Of a stretch of DNA of 64,000 bases, positions 1-8,840 are shown piece after piece. The stretch is from Mycolicibacterium arabiense (GTDB taxonomy: Bacteria; Actinomycetota; Actinomycetes; Mycobacteriales; Mycobacteriaceae), in NCBI RefSeq assembly GCF_010731815.2, contig NZ_AP022593.1, positions 5,270,001 through 5,334,000 on the forward strand, in the 5' to 3' direction. The notes beneath the pieces are model-generated. The model saw only the letters and a program-made list of their open reading frames with translations. It had not been told where the DNA came from and searched no databases. Both the position numbers and the translations under genes were made by a program. Numbering within the stretch: the stretch's first letter is position 1; every line of letters begins with the position of its first letter.

Positions 1-1
1 C

Positions 2-514
2 CGCGAGTATCACGACACGGAGTGGGGCGTCCCACTGCGCGGCACCCGTGACCTCTTCGAGCGCATGTCGCTCGAGGCCTTCCAGAGCGGGCTGTCGTGG
101 CTCATCATCCTGCGCAAGCGGGAGAACTTCCGCCTGGCGTTCGACGGCTTCGACCCCGAGCGGGTCGCGTCCTATACCGAGGTGGACGTCGAGCGGCTGA
201 TGGCCGACCCGGGCATCGTGCGCAACCGGGCCAAGGTGGTGGCCACCATCGCCAACGCCAAGGCGGTCGCCGAGCTGGCGAGCCAGGGCGTCGACCTCGG
301 CGAGCTGCTGTGGTCGTTCGCACCGCCGCCGCGCACGCGTCCAGCGACGATGGCCGACGTACCGGCCGTGACGCCCGAGTCCACGGCCATGGCAAGGGAA
401 CTCAAGCGGCGAGGCTTCAGGTTCGTCGGTCCTACCACGGCGTACGCGCTCATGCAGGCGACCGGCATGGTGGACGATCACCTGGCATCCTGTTTCGTGC
501 GCAAGGACTCGTGA
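2..514 (+). CDS. tagA: DNA-3-methyladenine glycosylase I, 5'-truncated
   Basis: Base-excision repair enzyme that removes 3-methyladenine from alkylated DNA. The reading frame is open from base 2, so the N-terminus, including the first zinc-ligand Cys of the family, lies outside the window. The visible part starts REYHDTEWGVP, the conserved Tag segment whose His is a zinc ligand, then FQSGLSWLIILRKRE, which forms the substrate pocket. Near the end DHLASC supplies the last His and Cys ligands with the family's spacing. Synteny with M. tuberculosis Rv1210, followed by the Rv1211, glgM and glgC homologues, supports the call. There is no sign of a frameshift. Confidence 0.95.
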   Translation, partial: REYHDTEWGVPLRGTRDLFERMSLEAFQSGLSWLIILRKRENFRLAFDGFDPERVASYTEVDVERLMADPGIVRNRAKVVATIANAKAVAELASQGVDLGELLWSFAPPPRTRPATMADVPAVTPESTAMARELKRRGFRFVGPTTAYALMQATGMVDDHLASCFVRKDS

Positions 515-594
515 ATGAGGCGTTCAGCCGCCGCGCGAAGGCGCTTCGCCGGGTCTTTGCACACTGAACGGCCGGAATAGGGAACAATGTAGGA

Positions 595-613
595 AGTTCA
601 GTTGCAGTTCAGA
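595..613 (+). promoter_or_regulatory. Direct repeat AGTTCAG x2, MprA-box-like
   Basis: Two perfect AGTTCAG copies start at 595 and 606, an 11-bp period, about 80 bp upstream of the DUF3117 start. MprA of mycobacteria is known to bind a 19-bp site made of two loosely conserved 8-bp direct repeats separated by 3 bp, and this site has that geometry. The sigE upstream box in this window (9612-9630) has the same period and shares the AGTTCAG half-site. Binding by MprA is inference. Confidence 0.4.
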
Positions 614-692
614 GCCGGGAGCTTCAACGCGTGGGCGGTCCCGGCCCGACCGGTCCGCTACCGCGGGTCGGCACATGCGGAGGAGGCACTCG

Positions 693-860
693 ATGGCGGC
701 GATGAAGCCCCGGACCGGCGACGGTCCACTGGAAGCAACCAAAGAGGGGCGGGGCATCGTGATGCGGGTACCACTGGAAGGTGGTGGACGACTCGTCGTC
801 GAATTGACCCCCGACGAGGCCGCGGCCCTCGGCGACGAACTCAAGGGCGTCACCAGCTAG
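693..860 (+). CDS. DUF3117 small conserved protein (Rv1211-like)
   Basis: A 55-residue protein of the actinobacterial DUF3117 family, starting MAAMKPRTGDGPLEATKEGR and ending in an acidic helix (ELTPDEAAALGDELK). I chose the ATG at 693 because AGGAGG lies at 681-686, six bases upstream; the ATG at 675 would put that site inside the gene. There are no membrane segments or cysteines. The M. tuberculosis homologue Rv1211 has been discussed as a calmodulin-like protein, but no canonical EF-hand loop is visible here, so function is left open. It lies between tagA and the glycogen genes, and an MprA-box-like repeat precedes it. Confidence 0.9.
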   Translation: MAAMKPRTGDGPLEATKEGRGIVMRVPLEGGGRLVVELTPDEAAALGDELKGVTS

Positions 861-922
861 CAGCTTGGTCGTGACCGGTCGCATCGGCGGCCGGTCACGC
901 TGCTGTGGCTAGGCGGCTGTAC

Positions 923-2074
923 TCAAGCGCCGACCGCGCGGTACACGTCGAGTGTCTGCTCGGCGATGCGCGCCCAGGAGAACTCGTCGATGCACCGCTG
1001 CCGTCCCGCGCGTCCGTAATTCGCGGCCCGCTCGGGGTCGGCGACCAGGTTGTTGACGGCGTCGGCGAGATCGGCCTCGAACGTCGCGGTGTCGGACTTG
1101 TCGTAGTGCACGAGTTCGCCCGTCTCACCCGGCACCACCACCTCGGGGATGCCGCCGACGTCGGAGGCCACCACCGCCGTCGAGCACGCCATGGCCTCGA
1201 GGTTGACGATGCCCAGCGGTTCGTACACCGACGGGCACACGAACACCGTTGCCGCGCTGAGGATTTCGCGGATCTTCGGGGTCGGCAACATCTCGCGCAC
1301 CCAGAACACCCCGGATCGCGCGGCAGCCAGCTCGGTCACGGCGCCGCCCACCTCGGCGGCGATCTCGGGGGTGTCCGGCGCTCCCGCGCACAGCACCAGC
1401 TGCACCTCGGGCGAGAACCGGTGGGCGGCCGCGACGAGGTGCGCAACGCCCTTCTGGCGCGTGATGCGCCCGACGAACGCCACGATCGGGCGGCTCGGGT
1501 CGACGCCGAGTTCGGCGAGTACTGATCCCTCGGCGGGATACCAGGCGTCGGTGTCGATGCCGTTGCGCACCACGTGTACGCGATTGGCGTCCAGGGCGGG
1601 GTAGGTGTCCAGTACGTCGTTGCGCATGCCGGAACTCACCGCAATCACCGCGTCGGCGGCCTCCACGGCGGTGCGCTCCACCCAGGACGACACCTGGTAG
1701 CCGCCGCCGAGCTGCTCGGCCTTCCACGGCCGCATCGGCTCGAGCGAGTGTGCGGTCAGGACGTGCGGAACCCCGTACAGCAGCCCCGCGATGTGCCCCG
1801 CCATCCCGGCGTACCAGGTGTGGGAGTGCACGACGTCGACGCCCGCCGCGGCGTTGACCATCACGAGGTCGGCCGACAGCGTCGACAGGGCGGGATTGGC
1901 CCCTGCGAGCGCGGGATCGGGTTTCGCGACGAACGCGCCGGGCCGATCGGCGCCCATGCAGTGCACGTCGACCTCGCACAGATGTCGCAGCTGCGCGACG
2001 AGTTCGGTCACGTGCACGCCGGCTCCGCCATACACCTCGGGCGGATATTCTCTGGTCATCATCGCCACCCGCAT
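923..2074 (-). CDS. glgM: GT4 glycosyltransferase, alpha-maltose-1-phosphate synthase
   Basis: 383-residue family-4 glycosyltransferase that makes alpha-maltose-1-phosphate from ADP-glucose and glucose-1-phosphate, feeding GlgE-dependent alpha-glucan synthesis (function known for Rv1212c, formerly called glgA). Residues 1-30 hold the N-terminal Rossmann motif MTREYPPEVYGGAGVHVTEL. Mid-protein VGRITRQKG is the phosphate-binding loop, and EPLGIVNLEAMA near residue 300 is the E-x7-E nucleotide-sugar motif. It is divergent from glgC, whose product makes its donor ADP-glucose, across about 120 bp. Confidence 0.95.
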   Translation of the reverse strand: MRVAMMTREYPPEVYGGAGVHVTELVAQLRHLCEVDVHCMGADRPGAFVAKPDPALAGANPALSTLSADLVMVNAAAGVDVVHSHTWYAGMAGHIAGLLYGVPHVLTAHSLEPMRPWKAEQLGGGYQVSSWVERTAVEAADAVIAVSSGMRNDVLDTYPALDANRVHVVRNGIDTDAWYPAEGSVLAELGVDPSRPIVAFVGRITRQKGVAHLVAAAHRFSPEVQLVLCAGAPDTPEIAAEVGGAVTELAAARSGVFWVREMLPTPKIREILSAATVFVCPSVYEPLGIVNLEAMACSTAVVASDVGGIPEVVVPGETGELVHYDKSDTATFEADLADAVNNLVADPERAANYGRAGRQRCIDEFSWARIAEQTLDVYRAVGA

Positions 2075-2185
2075 GACACTGACGGTAACGGCCGAGCTGT
2101 CTCACCGCACCAATTGTCTTGACTTGCAATCCGACAGACTCGCCGCCAATAGTGCGAATGGCTGGCCTCTGCCGGTGGCGGCCGA

Positions 2186-2197
2186 TAGGTTTGTGTC
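2186..2197 (+). promoter_or_regulatory. Putative leaderless promoter -10 of glgC
   Basis: TAGGTT (2186-2191) fits the mycobacterial TANNNT -10 element and lies exactly six bases before the glgC ATG, so transcription would begin at or next to the start codon. There is no good Shine-Dalgarno sequence. The -35 region is weak. A TTGACT further upstream (2119-2124) does not pair with this -10. Confidence 0.4.
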
Positions 2198-3412
2198 ATG
2201 AGGGAAGCCCCACACGTCCTCGGCATCGTCCTGGCCGGCGGTGAGGGCAAGCGCCTGTACCCCCTGACCGCGGATCGCGCCAAGCCGGCCGTCCCCTTCG
2301 GCGGCGCCTATCGGCTCATCGACTTCGTCCTCTCGAACCTCGTCAACGCGCGGTACCTGAAGATCTGCGTTCTGACGCAATACAAGTCGCATTCGCTGGA
2401 CAGGCACATCTCGCAGAACTGGCGGCTTTCAGGGCTTGCCGGCGAGTACATCACCCCGGTGCCCGCGCAGCAACGCCTCGGCCCGCGGTGGTACACGGGC
2501 TCGGCCGACGCGATCCTCCAGTCCCTGAACCTGGTCTACGACGAGGATCCCGATTACGTCGTCGTGTTCGGCGCCGACCACATCTACCGGATGGACCCGG
2601 AGCAGATGCTCCAGTTCCACATCGAGAGCGGCGCGGGAGTCACTGTCGCAGGCATTCGGGTGCCGCGCGCCGAGGCGACTGCGTTCGGGGTCATCGACGC
2701 CGACGAGTCGGGCCGCATCCGCGAGTTCCTCGAGAAGCCCGCCGACCCGCCGGGAACCCCCGACGATCCCGAGCAGACGTTCGCGTCCATGGGCAACTAC
2801 ATCTTCAGCACCAAGGTGCTCATCGACGCCATCAAGGCCGACGCCGACGAGGACCGCTCCGATCACGACATGGGCGGCGACATCATCCCGCGTCTGGTCG
2901 CCGACGGGAAGGCCGCCGTCTACGACTTCAAGGACAACGAGGTACCGGGGTCCACCGAACGTGACCACGGGTACTGGCGCGACGTCGGGACGCTCGACGC
3001 GTTCTACGACGCCCACATGGACCTGGTATCGGTGCACCCGGTCTTCAACCTCTACAACCGCCGCTGGCCGATCATGGGCGAGTCGGCGAACCTCGCGCCC
3101 GCGAAGTTCGTCAACGGCGGCTCCGCGCAGGAGTCGGTCGTCGGTGCCGGCAGCATCGTCTCGGCCGCCTCGGTGCGGAATTCGGTGTTGTCGTCCAACG
3201 TGGTCGTCGAGGACGGTGCAATCGTGGAGGGGAGCGTGCTGATGCCCGGTGTGCGGATCGGCCGCGGTGCGGTCGTGCGCCACGCCATCCTCGACAAGAA
3301 CGTCATGGTGGGCCCAGGCGAGATGGTCGGCGTCGACCTGGACAAGGACCGTGACCGGTTCTCCATCAGTGCAGGCGGCGTCGTCGCCGTCGGCAAGGGC
3401 GTCTGGGTCTAG
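2198..3412 (+). CDS. glgC: Glucose-1-phosphate adenylyltransferase
   Basis: 404-residue ADP-glucose pyrophosphorylase catalysing ATP + glucose-1-phosphate to ADP-glucose + PPi, the donor for glycogen, capsular glucan and maltose-1-phosphate. The N-terminus has [19 protein letters not shown], the nucleotide-binding and allosteric loop. GSADAILQ and [12 protein letters not shown] (about residues 105-135) are catalytic motifs. The last ~110 residues form the left-handed beta-helix (repeats such as [20 protein letters not shown]). Length is typical of the family. Its stop codon overlaps the convergent DUF4126 stop in a shared CTAG. Confidence 0.97.
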   Translation: MREAPHVLGIVLAGGEGKRLYPLTADRAKPAVPFGGAYRLIDFVLSNLVNARYLKICVLTQYKSHSLDRHISQNWRLSGLAGEYITPVPAQQRLGPRWYTGSADAILQSLNLVYDEDPDYVVVFGADHIYRMDPEQMLQFHIESGAGVTVAGIRVPRAEATAFGVIDADESGRIREFLEKPADPPGTPDDPEQTFASMGNYIFSTKVLIDAIKADADEDRSDHDMGGDIIPRLVADGKAAVYDFKDNEVPGSTERDHGYWRDVGTLDAFYDAHMDLVSVHPVFNLYNRRWPIMGESANLAPAKFVNGGSAQESVVGAGSIVSAASVRNSVLSSNVVVEDGAIVEGSVLMPGVRIGRGAVVRHAILDKNVMVGPGEMVGVDLDKDRDRFSISAGGVVAVGKGVWV

Positions 3413-4002
3413 TTCGGGGTCGCGGGACGCCTGCGGCTGCGTCGCCGTCTCAGGACGGTGAACGCGGCCCACGCGATGACACCGACGACCACCAGCACCA
3501 GAACCGGCAGCAGGATCGCGACGAACACCAGGCCGACGCTCGTCACGTCCTCGACGGTGCTCAACACCGGTGCGGCCATGCCCGCCGTGGACGCGTTCGC
3601 GACCGGCCGCACCGCGGTCTTCGTCAGATGCACGACGAGCGCGATCGCAATGCCGAGCACCACCGGTATCCACTGACCCGAGCCGGCGAAGGCGCCGGGA
3701 TCGGTGACGGCCTCGGTCTGCGCGGCGGTGCCGGACCCGAACACGATGCCCCCGGCGGTCGGCCGCACGAACGTCTGCACGACGTCGTTGACGCTGTCGA
3801 GCGCTGGCACCTTGTCGGCGACGACCTCCACGGTCAGCAGCACCGCGACGATCGCCATGACCCAGCCGTTCTCGAGCCAACTCCAGCCCGACGGCAGTGT
3901 GACCAGGTCGGTGAACCGCGCCAGCAGACCCAGCGCGAGCAGCGGAATGTAGGCGTTCAGCCCCGCCGCCGTCGCCAGGCCGAACCCGGTCAGCAGTTCC
4001 AT
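3409..4002 (-). CDS. DUF4126 integral membrane protein
   Basis: About 197 residues starting [20 protein letters not shown], a typical DUF4126 opening. Hydrophobic segments lie near residues 5-30, 45-65, 105-130 and 155-185, and the C-terminus is basic ([11 protein letters not shown]). I set the start at 4002; an in-frame extension to 4125 adds a non-conserved, non-hydrophobic leader overlapping the divergent gene's 5' end. Function of the family is unknown. It converges with glgC through a 4-bp stop overlap. Confidence 0.85.
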   Translation of the reverse strand: MELLTGFGLATAAGLNAYIPLLALGLLARFTDLVTLPSGWSWLENGWVMAIVAVLLTVEVVADKVPALDSVNDVVQTFVRPTAGGIVFGSGTAAQTEAVTDPGAFAGSGQWIPVVLGIAIALVVHLTKTAVRPVANASTAGMAAPVLSTVEDVTSVGLVFVAILLPVLVLVVVGVIAWAAFTVLRRRRSRRRPATPN

Positions 4003-4081
4003 GGGATCAGTATGCGGCGGGTGACAGTCGTTTCTGGCGGTAAGGTCAGACGATCGTCGGCGACGAATTGAGAGGTCCGAC

Positions 4082-4525
4082 ATGAGCGAGATGACACCCG
4101 AACTGCAGAGCGAGATCGAAGGCATCCTGCAGACGAGCCAGAAGCGCCACGGGGTCGTCTACCGCGAGATGACCGACGGTCTGGGGCACGAAGAGATGGC
4201 TACCCGGCACGGCAAGACGCCGGCCCACATGAAGCGGTTCGTCACCAGCGTCCGGCACATCCTGGACGGGACCATGCCCTCGACGTCGCTGGTGCTGACG
4301 AATTCCTACGGCTACCGCGAACTGCTGAACTACCAACCGACACACGACCTCTACGAGCACGTGACGTCGTGGCTCACGCGGCTGCGGCAGGTCAAGCCAG
4401 AGGTGAGCTTCGAGCCGCTGGACGGCCACGCCCTCCCCGAGGTCGCGAAGGCCAAGGGCCGGGCCGAGGTGGTCGAGAAGGTGTGCCCGCAGTGCTACAT
4501 GGTGCACCCCGGCGAGTGCTACTGA
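4082..4525 (+). CDS. Conserved hypothetical protein with C-terminal Cys cluster
   Basis: 147 residues with GAGAGG upstream of the ATG at 4082. I do not recognise the family. The N-terminal 70 residues are helical and resemble a DNA-binding helix bundle (YREMTDGLGHEEMATRHG, which could be a helix-turn-helix, followed by AHMKRFVTSVRHIL). The tail VCPQCYMVHPGECY carries three cysteines and a histidine that could bind a metal. Codon use matches its neighbours. It converges with a small possible zinc-ribbon gene. Confidence 0.75.
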   Translation: MSEMTPELQSEIEGILQTSQKRHGVVYREMTDGLGHEEMATRHGKTPAHMKRFVTSVRHILDGTMPSTSLVLTNSYGYRELLNYQPTHDLYEHVTSWLTRLRQVKPEVSFEPLDGHALPEVAKAKGRAEVVEKVCPQCYMVHPGECY

Positions 4526-4532
4526 CCGTCGG

Positions 4533-4715
4533 TCACGACCCGGTCCGTCGCCCCGGCCGTTCGTGCGGAGGGACTTTCGGAGTGTCCCGGATCGACCGGC
4601 GCTTGCCCGCCACGGTCGGCAACCGCCGCCTGCAGCGGGGGCAGATCGGCCGGCCCTCGATGTCGACCGTCCAGTCCTTCCCACCACCGGGGCACGGCTT
4701 CTCCGGCGTGGTCAC
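4533..4715 (-). CDS. Possible small zinc-ribbon protein
   Basis: A short frame of about 60 residues from a GTG at 4715 (a TTG at 4778 would add 21 residues). It contains PCPGGGKDWTVD followed by GRPICPRCRRRLP, a CPxC knuckle typical of tiny zinc-ribbon proteins, and a basic tail. The alternative frame over the same bases lacks paired cysteines. It ends 7 bp from the convergent 4082-4525 gene. The call rests only on the Cys pattern and the protein-like composition. Confidence 0.45.
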   Translation of the reverse strand: MTTPEKPCPGGGKDWTVDIEGRPICPRCRRRLPTVAGKRRSIRDTPKVPPHERPGRRTGS

Positions 4716-4796
4716 GGCTGGTCGCCGTCCGCGGGTGTCCTGCGATCGACGGAGCGGGCATCGAGTTTCACGCGTCAAGTATGCGACGACCGGCCG

Positions 4797-5471
4797 TCAC
4801 CAGACGCCAGGCATGAGACGCTTCCGCACGCGCGACGCGTATTCGGGGTAGCCGGGCAACTCTTGGCGCAGCATCTTCTCCTCGTCGAGGATGCGCGCGG
4901 CCAGGACCGGGAGCGCGACCGCCACCACCGCGAGTCCCCACAGCGAGTCCAGCGCCGGTGGCATGCCGACCATCATGATCAGCGCGCCGAGATACATCGG
5001 GTGCCGCACCACGCCGTACAGCCCGGTGGACACCAGCGGCTGATCCGCCTCGACGGTGATGGTGGCGGCGGCGTAGGAGTTCTGCACGACGACCAGTTGC
5101 GACAGGACGAGGCCGCCCACGACGAGGACGTCGCCGGCGATGATGAGCCACAGCGGGACCGACGACCAGCCGAACCGGTGGTCGAGGGCCGAGACCACCA
5201 GCGCGGCGATGACCAGCAGCACGGTCGCCGACATGATGATCCGCTGTGCCGGCCGTGTCTCCGCCGTGGGGCCTGCCTTCATCCTGCGGGCCAGGGCAGC
5301 CGGATTGCGAACGGCCAGATAGGCGCTCGGCACCATCGTCGCGGTGAGGAACACCGCGATGAACACCCAGGCCTGCCAATAGTCGACCGTGCCCGCCGGG
5401 ACGAACAGCGCCACGCCGAAGAACACGACGCTGAACGCCATGGCGGCCACCGTCCGGAGTACGAGTTTCAT
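4797..5471 (-). CDS. Isoprenylcysteine carboxyl methyltransferase-family membrane protein
   Basis: About 224 residues with five hydrophobic segments. GLYGVVRHPMYLGALIMMVG (about residues 150-170) is the PEMT/ICMT signature in which the RHP-Y motif contacts S-adenosylmethionine, and the tail EEKMLRQELPGYPEYASRVRKRL is the usual C-terminal motif. It corresponds to Rv1216c. The start at 5471 leaves 4 bp after the exporter permease stop, so it is very likely the last gene of the TetR-ABC operon. The substrate is unknown; the location suggests modification of a lipid or amphiphile handled by the exporter. Confidence 0.88.
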   Translation of the reverse strand: MKLVLRTVAAMAFSVVFFGVALFVPAGTVDYWQAWVFIAVFLTATMVPSAYLAVRNPAALARRMKAGPTAETRPAQRIIMSATVLLVIAALVVSALDHRFGWSSVPLWLIIAGDVLVVGGLVLSQLVVVQNSYAAATITVEADQPLVSTGLYGVVRHPMYLGALIMMVGMPPALDSLWGLAVVAVALPVLAARILDEEKMLRQELPGYPEYASRVRKRLMPGVW

Positions 5472-5475
5472 GGGT

Positions 5476-7110
5476 TCACACCGCATCCCGGCGCCGGTAG
5501 AGCCACCCGGCGACGCCTGCCAGTAGTCCGGCGACGACCGTCATCACGACCAGCGCGACGACGGGCACGTCGGTCGGGACGGTGGTCCGTCCCACGGGCG
5601 ACAGGTCGATCAGCCACTGTGGCAGGCGCAGCAGCGCGCCCAGGTACAGCGATGCGACGACGAACGTCACTGCGAGCCAACCGATCCACGCATGCCGCAG
5701 CGCGACGCCCAGTGCCGCGACACCGGCCAGCACGGCCAGCGCGGGGACGAACGCCACGCCCGCCAGGGTCAGTCGGACCACGTTGCCGGGTTCGCCGAGC
5801 GTGATGCCTGCCCCCAGACCGTTGCCGAGGCCGGCGAAGAACATCAGTACCGCAGCGCCGACGATTGCCGAGACGACGGCCGTCAGCAGCCAGCGCCACC
5901 GCGAAACCGCCCCTGCGAGAACGGTTTCTCCGAGCCCGGACTGCTCGTCGCCGTACACCCGCAGCACCGCGGACACGACGTAGGCGCTCGCAGCCGCAGC
6001 CAGGAACTGCGTCATCGTCGTGTAGACGCCGTCGGTGCCCTGCGCGGCGAGGACCCGGGCCAGCAGTTCGTTGGTCACTGCCGCATCGAGCAGAGACTTC
6101 GTCATCGAGCCGAAGGCAAGGCCCGCCGCGAACAGTCCCACCGACCAGCCGATCGTCTGCCCCCGCGCCAGCACCAGGTGCAGGCCGAGCACGCCATGGA
6201 TCCGGCGCGCGGTGGGACGTTCTCCGCTGGAGGCGACGGTGCCGTCGTCGTACTGGCGCCGTGCCTCGAGTCCTGCCGCGACGGCGACCAGACCGGCGGT
6301 GAGGGCGAACAGCAGGGCCAGGGGCCACCACCGGAGTTCGACGAAGGGGCGCATCTGCTGGGCCCAGGCGATCGGGGAGAGCCAGCTGACCGCGCTGCCG
6401 GAATTGTCGATCACGTCGCCGATCCCGCGGAGCAGTGCCGCAAGCGCGAGCGTGGCCATCGCCGCCCCGGTCGCGGTGCGGGCCTGCCGCCACATCTGCG
6501 CCGTGACGGCGGCGACGGCGCCGAACGCCATGGCCACCGCGGTGACGCCGATGCACATCGCCGCGGTGTCGACGACGTCGAATCCGGTGGCCGACATGGC
6601 CGCCGTCATGGTCACGGCCAGCACCACGTTCACCGCTGCGACGACGACGAGCGCTGCGGTGGTGCGGGCGTAGCGTCCGACGACCGACGCGAGGACGAGT
6701 TCCGCTGCGCCGCTTTCTTCCTCGGCACGGGTATGGCGGATCACGGTGAGGATGGTGAGGATCGAGGTCGCGACGATCAGCGTGAGCATCAACTCGTTCG
6801 CCATCATCGCGCCGAGATCGGTCTCGTTGCCGCCGAACATGGGGCCGCCCAGCATCATCCCGGCAGGGGTCTTGAGCAGGTTGACCCGGGCGAGCCGCGA
6901 CGCCTCGTCGGGGTAGGCCAGTTCGATGGCATTGGGTGAGTAGGCCATGGTCAGCGTGAGGACCGCGATCCACACCGAGAGTCGAATTCGGTCCCGCCGC
7001 AACGCGTGCCGGATGAGGCGCGCCGTGCCGGTCCAGGGTGATCCGGCGGGGGAGGCCTCGTGCCGTCCGTGACGTGTGGCCGTCGACGCGGCCGTCGTCG
7101 GCGCGGTCAT
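5476..7110 (-). CDS. ABC-2 type exporter permease (Rv1217c-like)
   Basis: 544-residue integral membrane protein with about 12 hydrophobic segments arranged as two similar halves, as in tetronasin/anthracycline-type export permeases. It starts at an ATG overlapping the ATPase stop by 4 bp (ATGA). In M. tuberculosis the homologous Rv1217c-Rv1218c pair is a multidrug exporter. Together with the downstream ATPase-fold partner it would form a plasma-membrane efflux pump. The substrate cannot be read from the sequence. Confidence 0.9.
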   Translation of the reverse strand: MTAPTTAASTATRHGRHEASPAGSPWTGTARLIRHALRRDRIRLSVWIAVLTLTMAYSPNAIELAYPDEASRLARVNLLKTPAGMMLGGPMFGGNETDLGAMMANELMLTLIVATSILTILTVIRHTRAEEESGAAELVLASVVGRYARTTAALVVVAAVNVVLAVTMTAAMSATGFDVVDTAAMCIGVTAVAMAFGAVAAVTAQMWRQARTATGAAMATLALAALLRGIGDVIDNSGSAVSWLSPIAWAQQMRPFVELRWWPLALLFALTAGLVAVAAGLEARRQYDDGTVASSGERPTARRIHGVLGLHLVLARGQTIGWSVGLFAAGLAFGSMTKSLLDAAVTNELLARVLAAQGTDGVYTTMTQFLAAAASAYVVSAVLRVYGDEQSGLGETVLAGAVSRWRWLLTAVVSAIVGAAVLMFFAGLGNGLGAGITLGEPGNVVRLTLAGVAFVPALAVLAGVAALGVALRHAWIGWLAVTFVVASLYLGALLRLPQWLIDLSPVGRTTVPTDVPVVALVVMTVVAGLLAGVAGWLYRRRDAV

Positions 7111-8021
7111 CGGTCGGCGCCCTGATACTCGCGCAGGAACATGTCCTCGAGCGAGGCCGGTGCGACGGTCAGTTCGTCGATGCCGAGGTCGGTGAGCCGA
7201 TTCATCGCCCGGTCGAGGTCACCGCGGTCGACCGCGAAGCGCAGCAGGCCGTCGTCGTCCCGAAGGTCGTGCACGTACGGTTCGCCGTCGAGCCCACGTC
7301 CGTCGCCGCGGACGCGGGCGGTGACCGTGGTCCGCATCAGGTGGCGCAGTTCTTCGAGCGAGCCGGACCTGACGGTGCGTCCGGCGCGGACGATCGTGAC
7401 CGTGTCGCAGAGCTTCTCGACCTCCGCCAGGATGTGGCTGGACAGCAGGACGGCGGCGCCCTGGTCGGCGACCTCTCGCACGCACTGCTGGAACGCCTGC
7501 TCCATGAGCGGGTCCAGGCCCGACGTCGGCTCGTCGAGGACGAACAGTTTGGCGCGCGTACTGAATGCGGCGACGATCGCCACCTTCTGCCGGTTGCCCT
7601 TGGAGTAGGTGCGGGCCTTCTTGTGCGGATCGAGTTCGAAGCGCTCGATCAGTTGGTCACGTCGCTTCTCGTCGACCGCGTCGGTGCCGCGCAGGCCGGC
7701 GAGGAAGTCGATGGCCTGCATGCCGGTGAGGTTGGGCCACAACGTGACGTCGCCCGGCACGTAGGCGATCCTGCGGTGCAGGGCCACCGCGTCGTGCCAC
7801 GGGTCGCCGCCGAGGAGCCGGACCGTTCCGCCGTCGGCGCGCAGCAGCCCGAGCAGCACCCGGATGGTGGTCGACTTGCCCGCCCCGTTCGGTCCGAGGA
7901 AGCCGGTGACGTCACCGGGTGCGACGGTGAGGTCGAGTCCGTCGAGCGCGCGTGTTCGACCGAACGACTTGGACAGTCCGCTGATCTCGACCGCGGGTCG
8001 ATTGACGTTGTCACTCATCAT
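7107..8021 (-). CDS. ABC exporter ATP-binding protein (Rv1218c-like)
   Basis: 304-residue ATPase. Walker A is GPNGAGKST near residue 45; the signature segment reads [14 protein letters not shown], a variant of LSGGQ seen in this drug-export subgroup; Walker B is [14 protein letters not shown]; and the switch His is in LSSH. The C-terminal ~80 residues form the accessory domain of DrrA-type ATPases. Its start lies inside the TetR gene's 3' end and its stop overlaps the permease start, indicating translational coupling. Confidence 0.93.
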   Translation of the reverse strand: MMSDNVNRPAVEISGLSKSFGRTRALDGLDLTVAPGDVTGFLGPNGAGKSTTIRVLLGLLRADGGTVRLLGGDPWHDAVALHRRIAYVPGDVTLWPNLTGMQAIDFLAGLRGTDAVDEKRRDQLIERFELDPHKKARTYSKGNRQKVAIVAAFSTRAKLFVLDEPTSGLDPLMEQAFQQCVREVADQGAAVLLSSHILAEVEKLCDTVTIVRAGRTVRSGSLEELRHLMRTTVTARVRGDGRGLDGEPYVHDLRDDDGLLRFAVDRGDLDRAMNRLTDLGIDELTVAPASLEDMFLREYQGADR

Positions 8022-8673
8022 CTTTCTTCTCTCCGGGGATCAAGGGGGAACCCTGCTCGCGCTGAGCGCGGAAGGCGTCGTACATCGTCGCGTCGGCCAT
8101 CAACCCGTTGGTGTAGATCTCGAGTGCGGGCAGGAGCATGTCCTCGCCGTAGTCGTGCAGGACGGCGCGCAGGTTCGTGGGATCGTCGTGCATCTGCAGA
8201 TAGAGCAGGAAGCACCCGCCCCCGGCCATGGCCAGGAAGCGCGCGCGGCCCCTCGGGTCCGGGCTCGGCTTGACGGTGCCTGCCCGCACACCCTCTTCGA
8301 TGTACCGCTCGGCGTTGTCGATCATCCTGCGCCACAGTGCCTTTGCGAGATCGCCGCCGGTCTGCAGACTGCGCATCAGGTACGCCATCATCGGCGCGTA
8401 GGCCTCGATCTCGGCGAGCTGGGCGAACCACGTCGCCGGGTCCGAGGTCTGCATCGCCTCGCTCTTGCTGCCGTACACGCTCTCGGCGACGTAGTCGTCG
8501 CACGCCTTGCGCAGGCCCTCCTTGGAGCCGAAGTGGTGGATGACGAGGCCCGGGCTCACTCCAGCGGCCGTCGCGATGGCGCGTACGCCGACGGTGAACC
8601 CGTCGCGGCCGAACAGGTCGATGGCCGCGTCGCGGATGCGGGCCGTTGCCGTGAAGTCGTCGACTGAACGCAC
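8011..8673 (-). CDS. TetR-family repressor of the ABC exporter operon (Rv1219c-like)
   Basis: 220 residues. Residues 9-55 form the TetR DNA-binding domain ([15 protein letters not shown], then [25 protein letters not shown]), followed by a helical ligand-binding domain. It is the first gene of a leftward operon with ATPase, permease and methyltransferase genes. The GTG start at 8673 sits inside the left arm of a perfect operator (8665-8698), 7 bases after a -10 element, so the transcript is probably leaderless and the repressor autoregulated. In M. tuberculosis Rv1219c represses the homologous exporter. Confidence 0.93.
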   Translation of the reverse strand: MRSVDDFTATARIRDAAIDLFGRDGFTVGVRAIATAAGVSPGLVIHHFGSKEGLRKACDDYVAESVYGSKSEAMQTSDPATWFAQLAEIEAYAPMMAYLMRSLQTGGDLAKALWRRMIDNAERYIEEGVRAGTVKPSPDPRGRARFLAMAGGGCFLLYLQMHDDPTNLRAVLHDYGEDMLLPALEIYTNGLMADATMYDAFRAQREQGSPLIPGEKKDDE

Positions 8674-8698
8674 GTTTAGTAGATTAAACGTGCGTTCA
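8665..8698. promoter_or_regulatory. Perfect TetR operator, 14-bp arms
   Basis: TGAACGCACGTTTA at 8665-8678 and its exact reverse complement at 8685-8698 are separated by GTAGAT. The site covers the -10 element and the GTG of the TetR gene, the expected position for an autorepressor operator. Confidence 0.88.
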
Positions 8699-8710
8699 GC
8701 CGCCGGTCAA
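8671..8710 (-). promoter_or_regulatory. Leaderless promoter of the TetR-ABC operon
   Basis: On the minus strand TTGACC (8710-8705), an 18-bp spacer and TAATCT (8686-8681) are followed after seven bases by the GTG start. Both hexamers are close to the primary-sigma consensus, and no ribosome-binding site can fit, so the mRNA should start at or within a base of the start codon. Confidence 0.75.
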
Positions 8711-8742
8711 GAGTGTGGCACCAAGGGGCTTGGGTGGTGGCC

Positions 8743-8802
8743 GCGAGCGTGCGTGAACTCGGGTTTCAAGGCGGCGTGTCGCCCGCAGACACGCACGCTC
8801 GC
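8743..8802. repeat. Intergenic inverted repeat, 13-bp perfect arms
   Basis: GCGAGCGTGCGTG (8743-8755) pairs with CACGCACGCTCGC (8790-8802). The 34-base loop holds a small internal GGCG/CGCC hairpin. It lies just downstream of the O-methyltransferase stop and could act as its terminator. It resembles in style the intergenic element at 61698-61746. Confidence 0.65.
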
Positions 8803-8840
8803 CGAAGAAGGGGAGGGCTAGCTGAAGAAGGGGAGAGCTA
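8801..8840. repeat. 20-bp tandem duplication covering a stop codon
   Basis: Bases 8801-8820 and 8821-8840 are the same 20-bp unit with two differences. The second copy ends in the stop codon of the O-methyltransferase gene (complement of CTA at 8838-8840), so the first copy is an untranslated remnant next to it. Confidence 0.8.

Noticed and set aside
581..609. SigH/SigE-type promoter GGAACA...GTT before DUF3117
   Set aside because: Spacing is at the edge of the allowed range and the base before GTT does not fit; the AGTTCAG repeat explains the region better.
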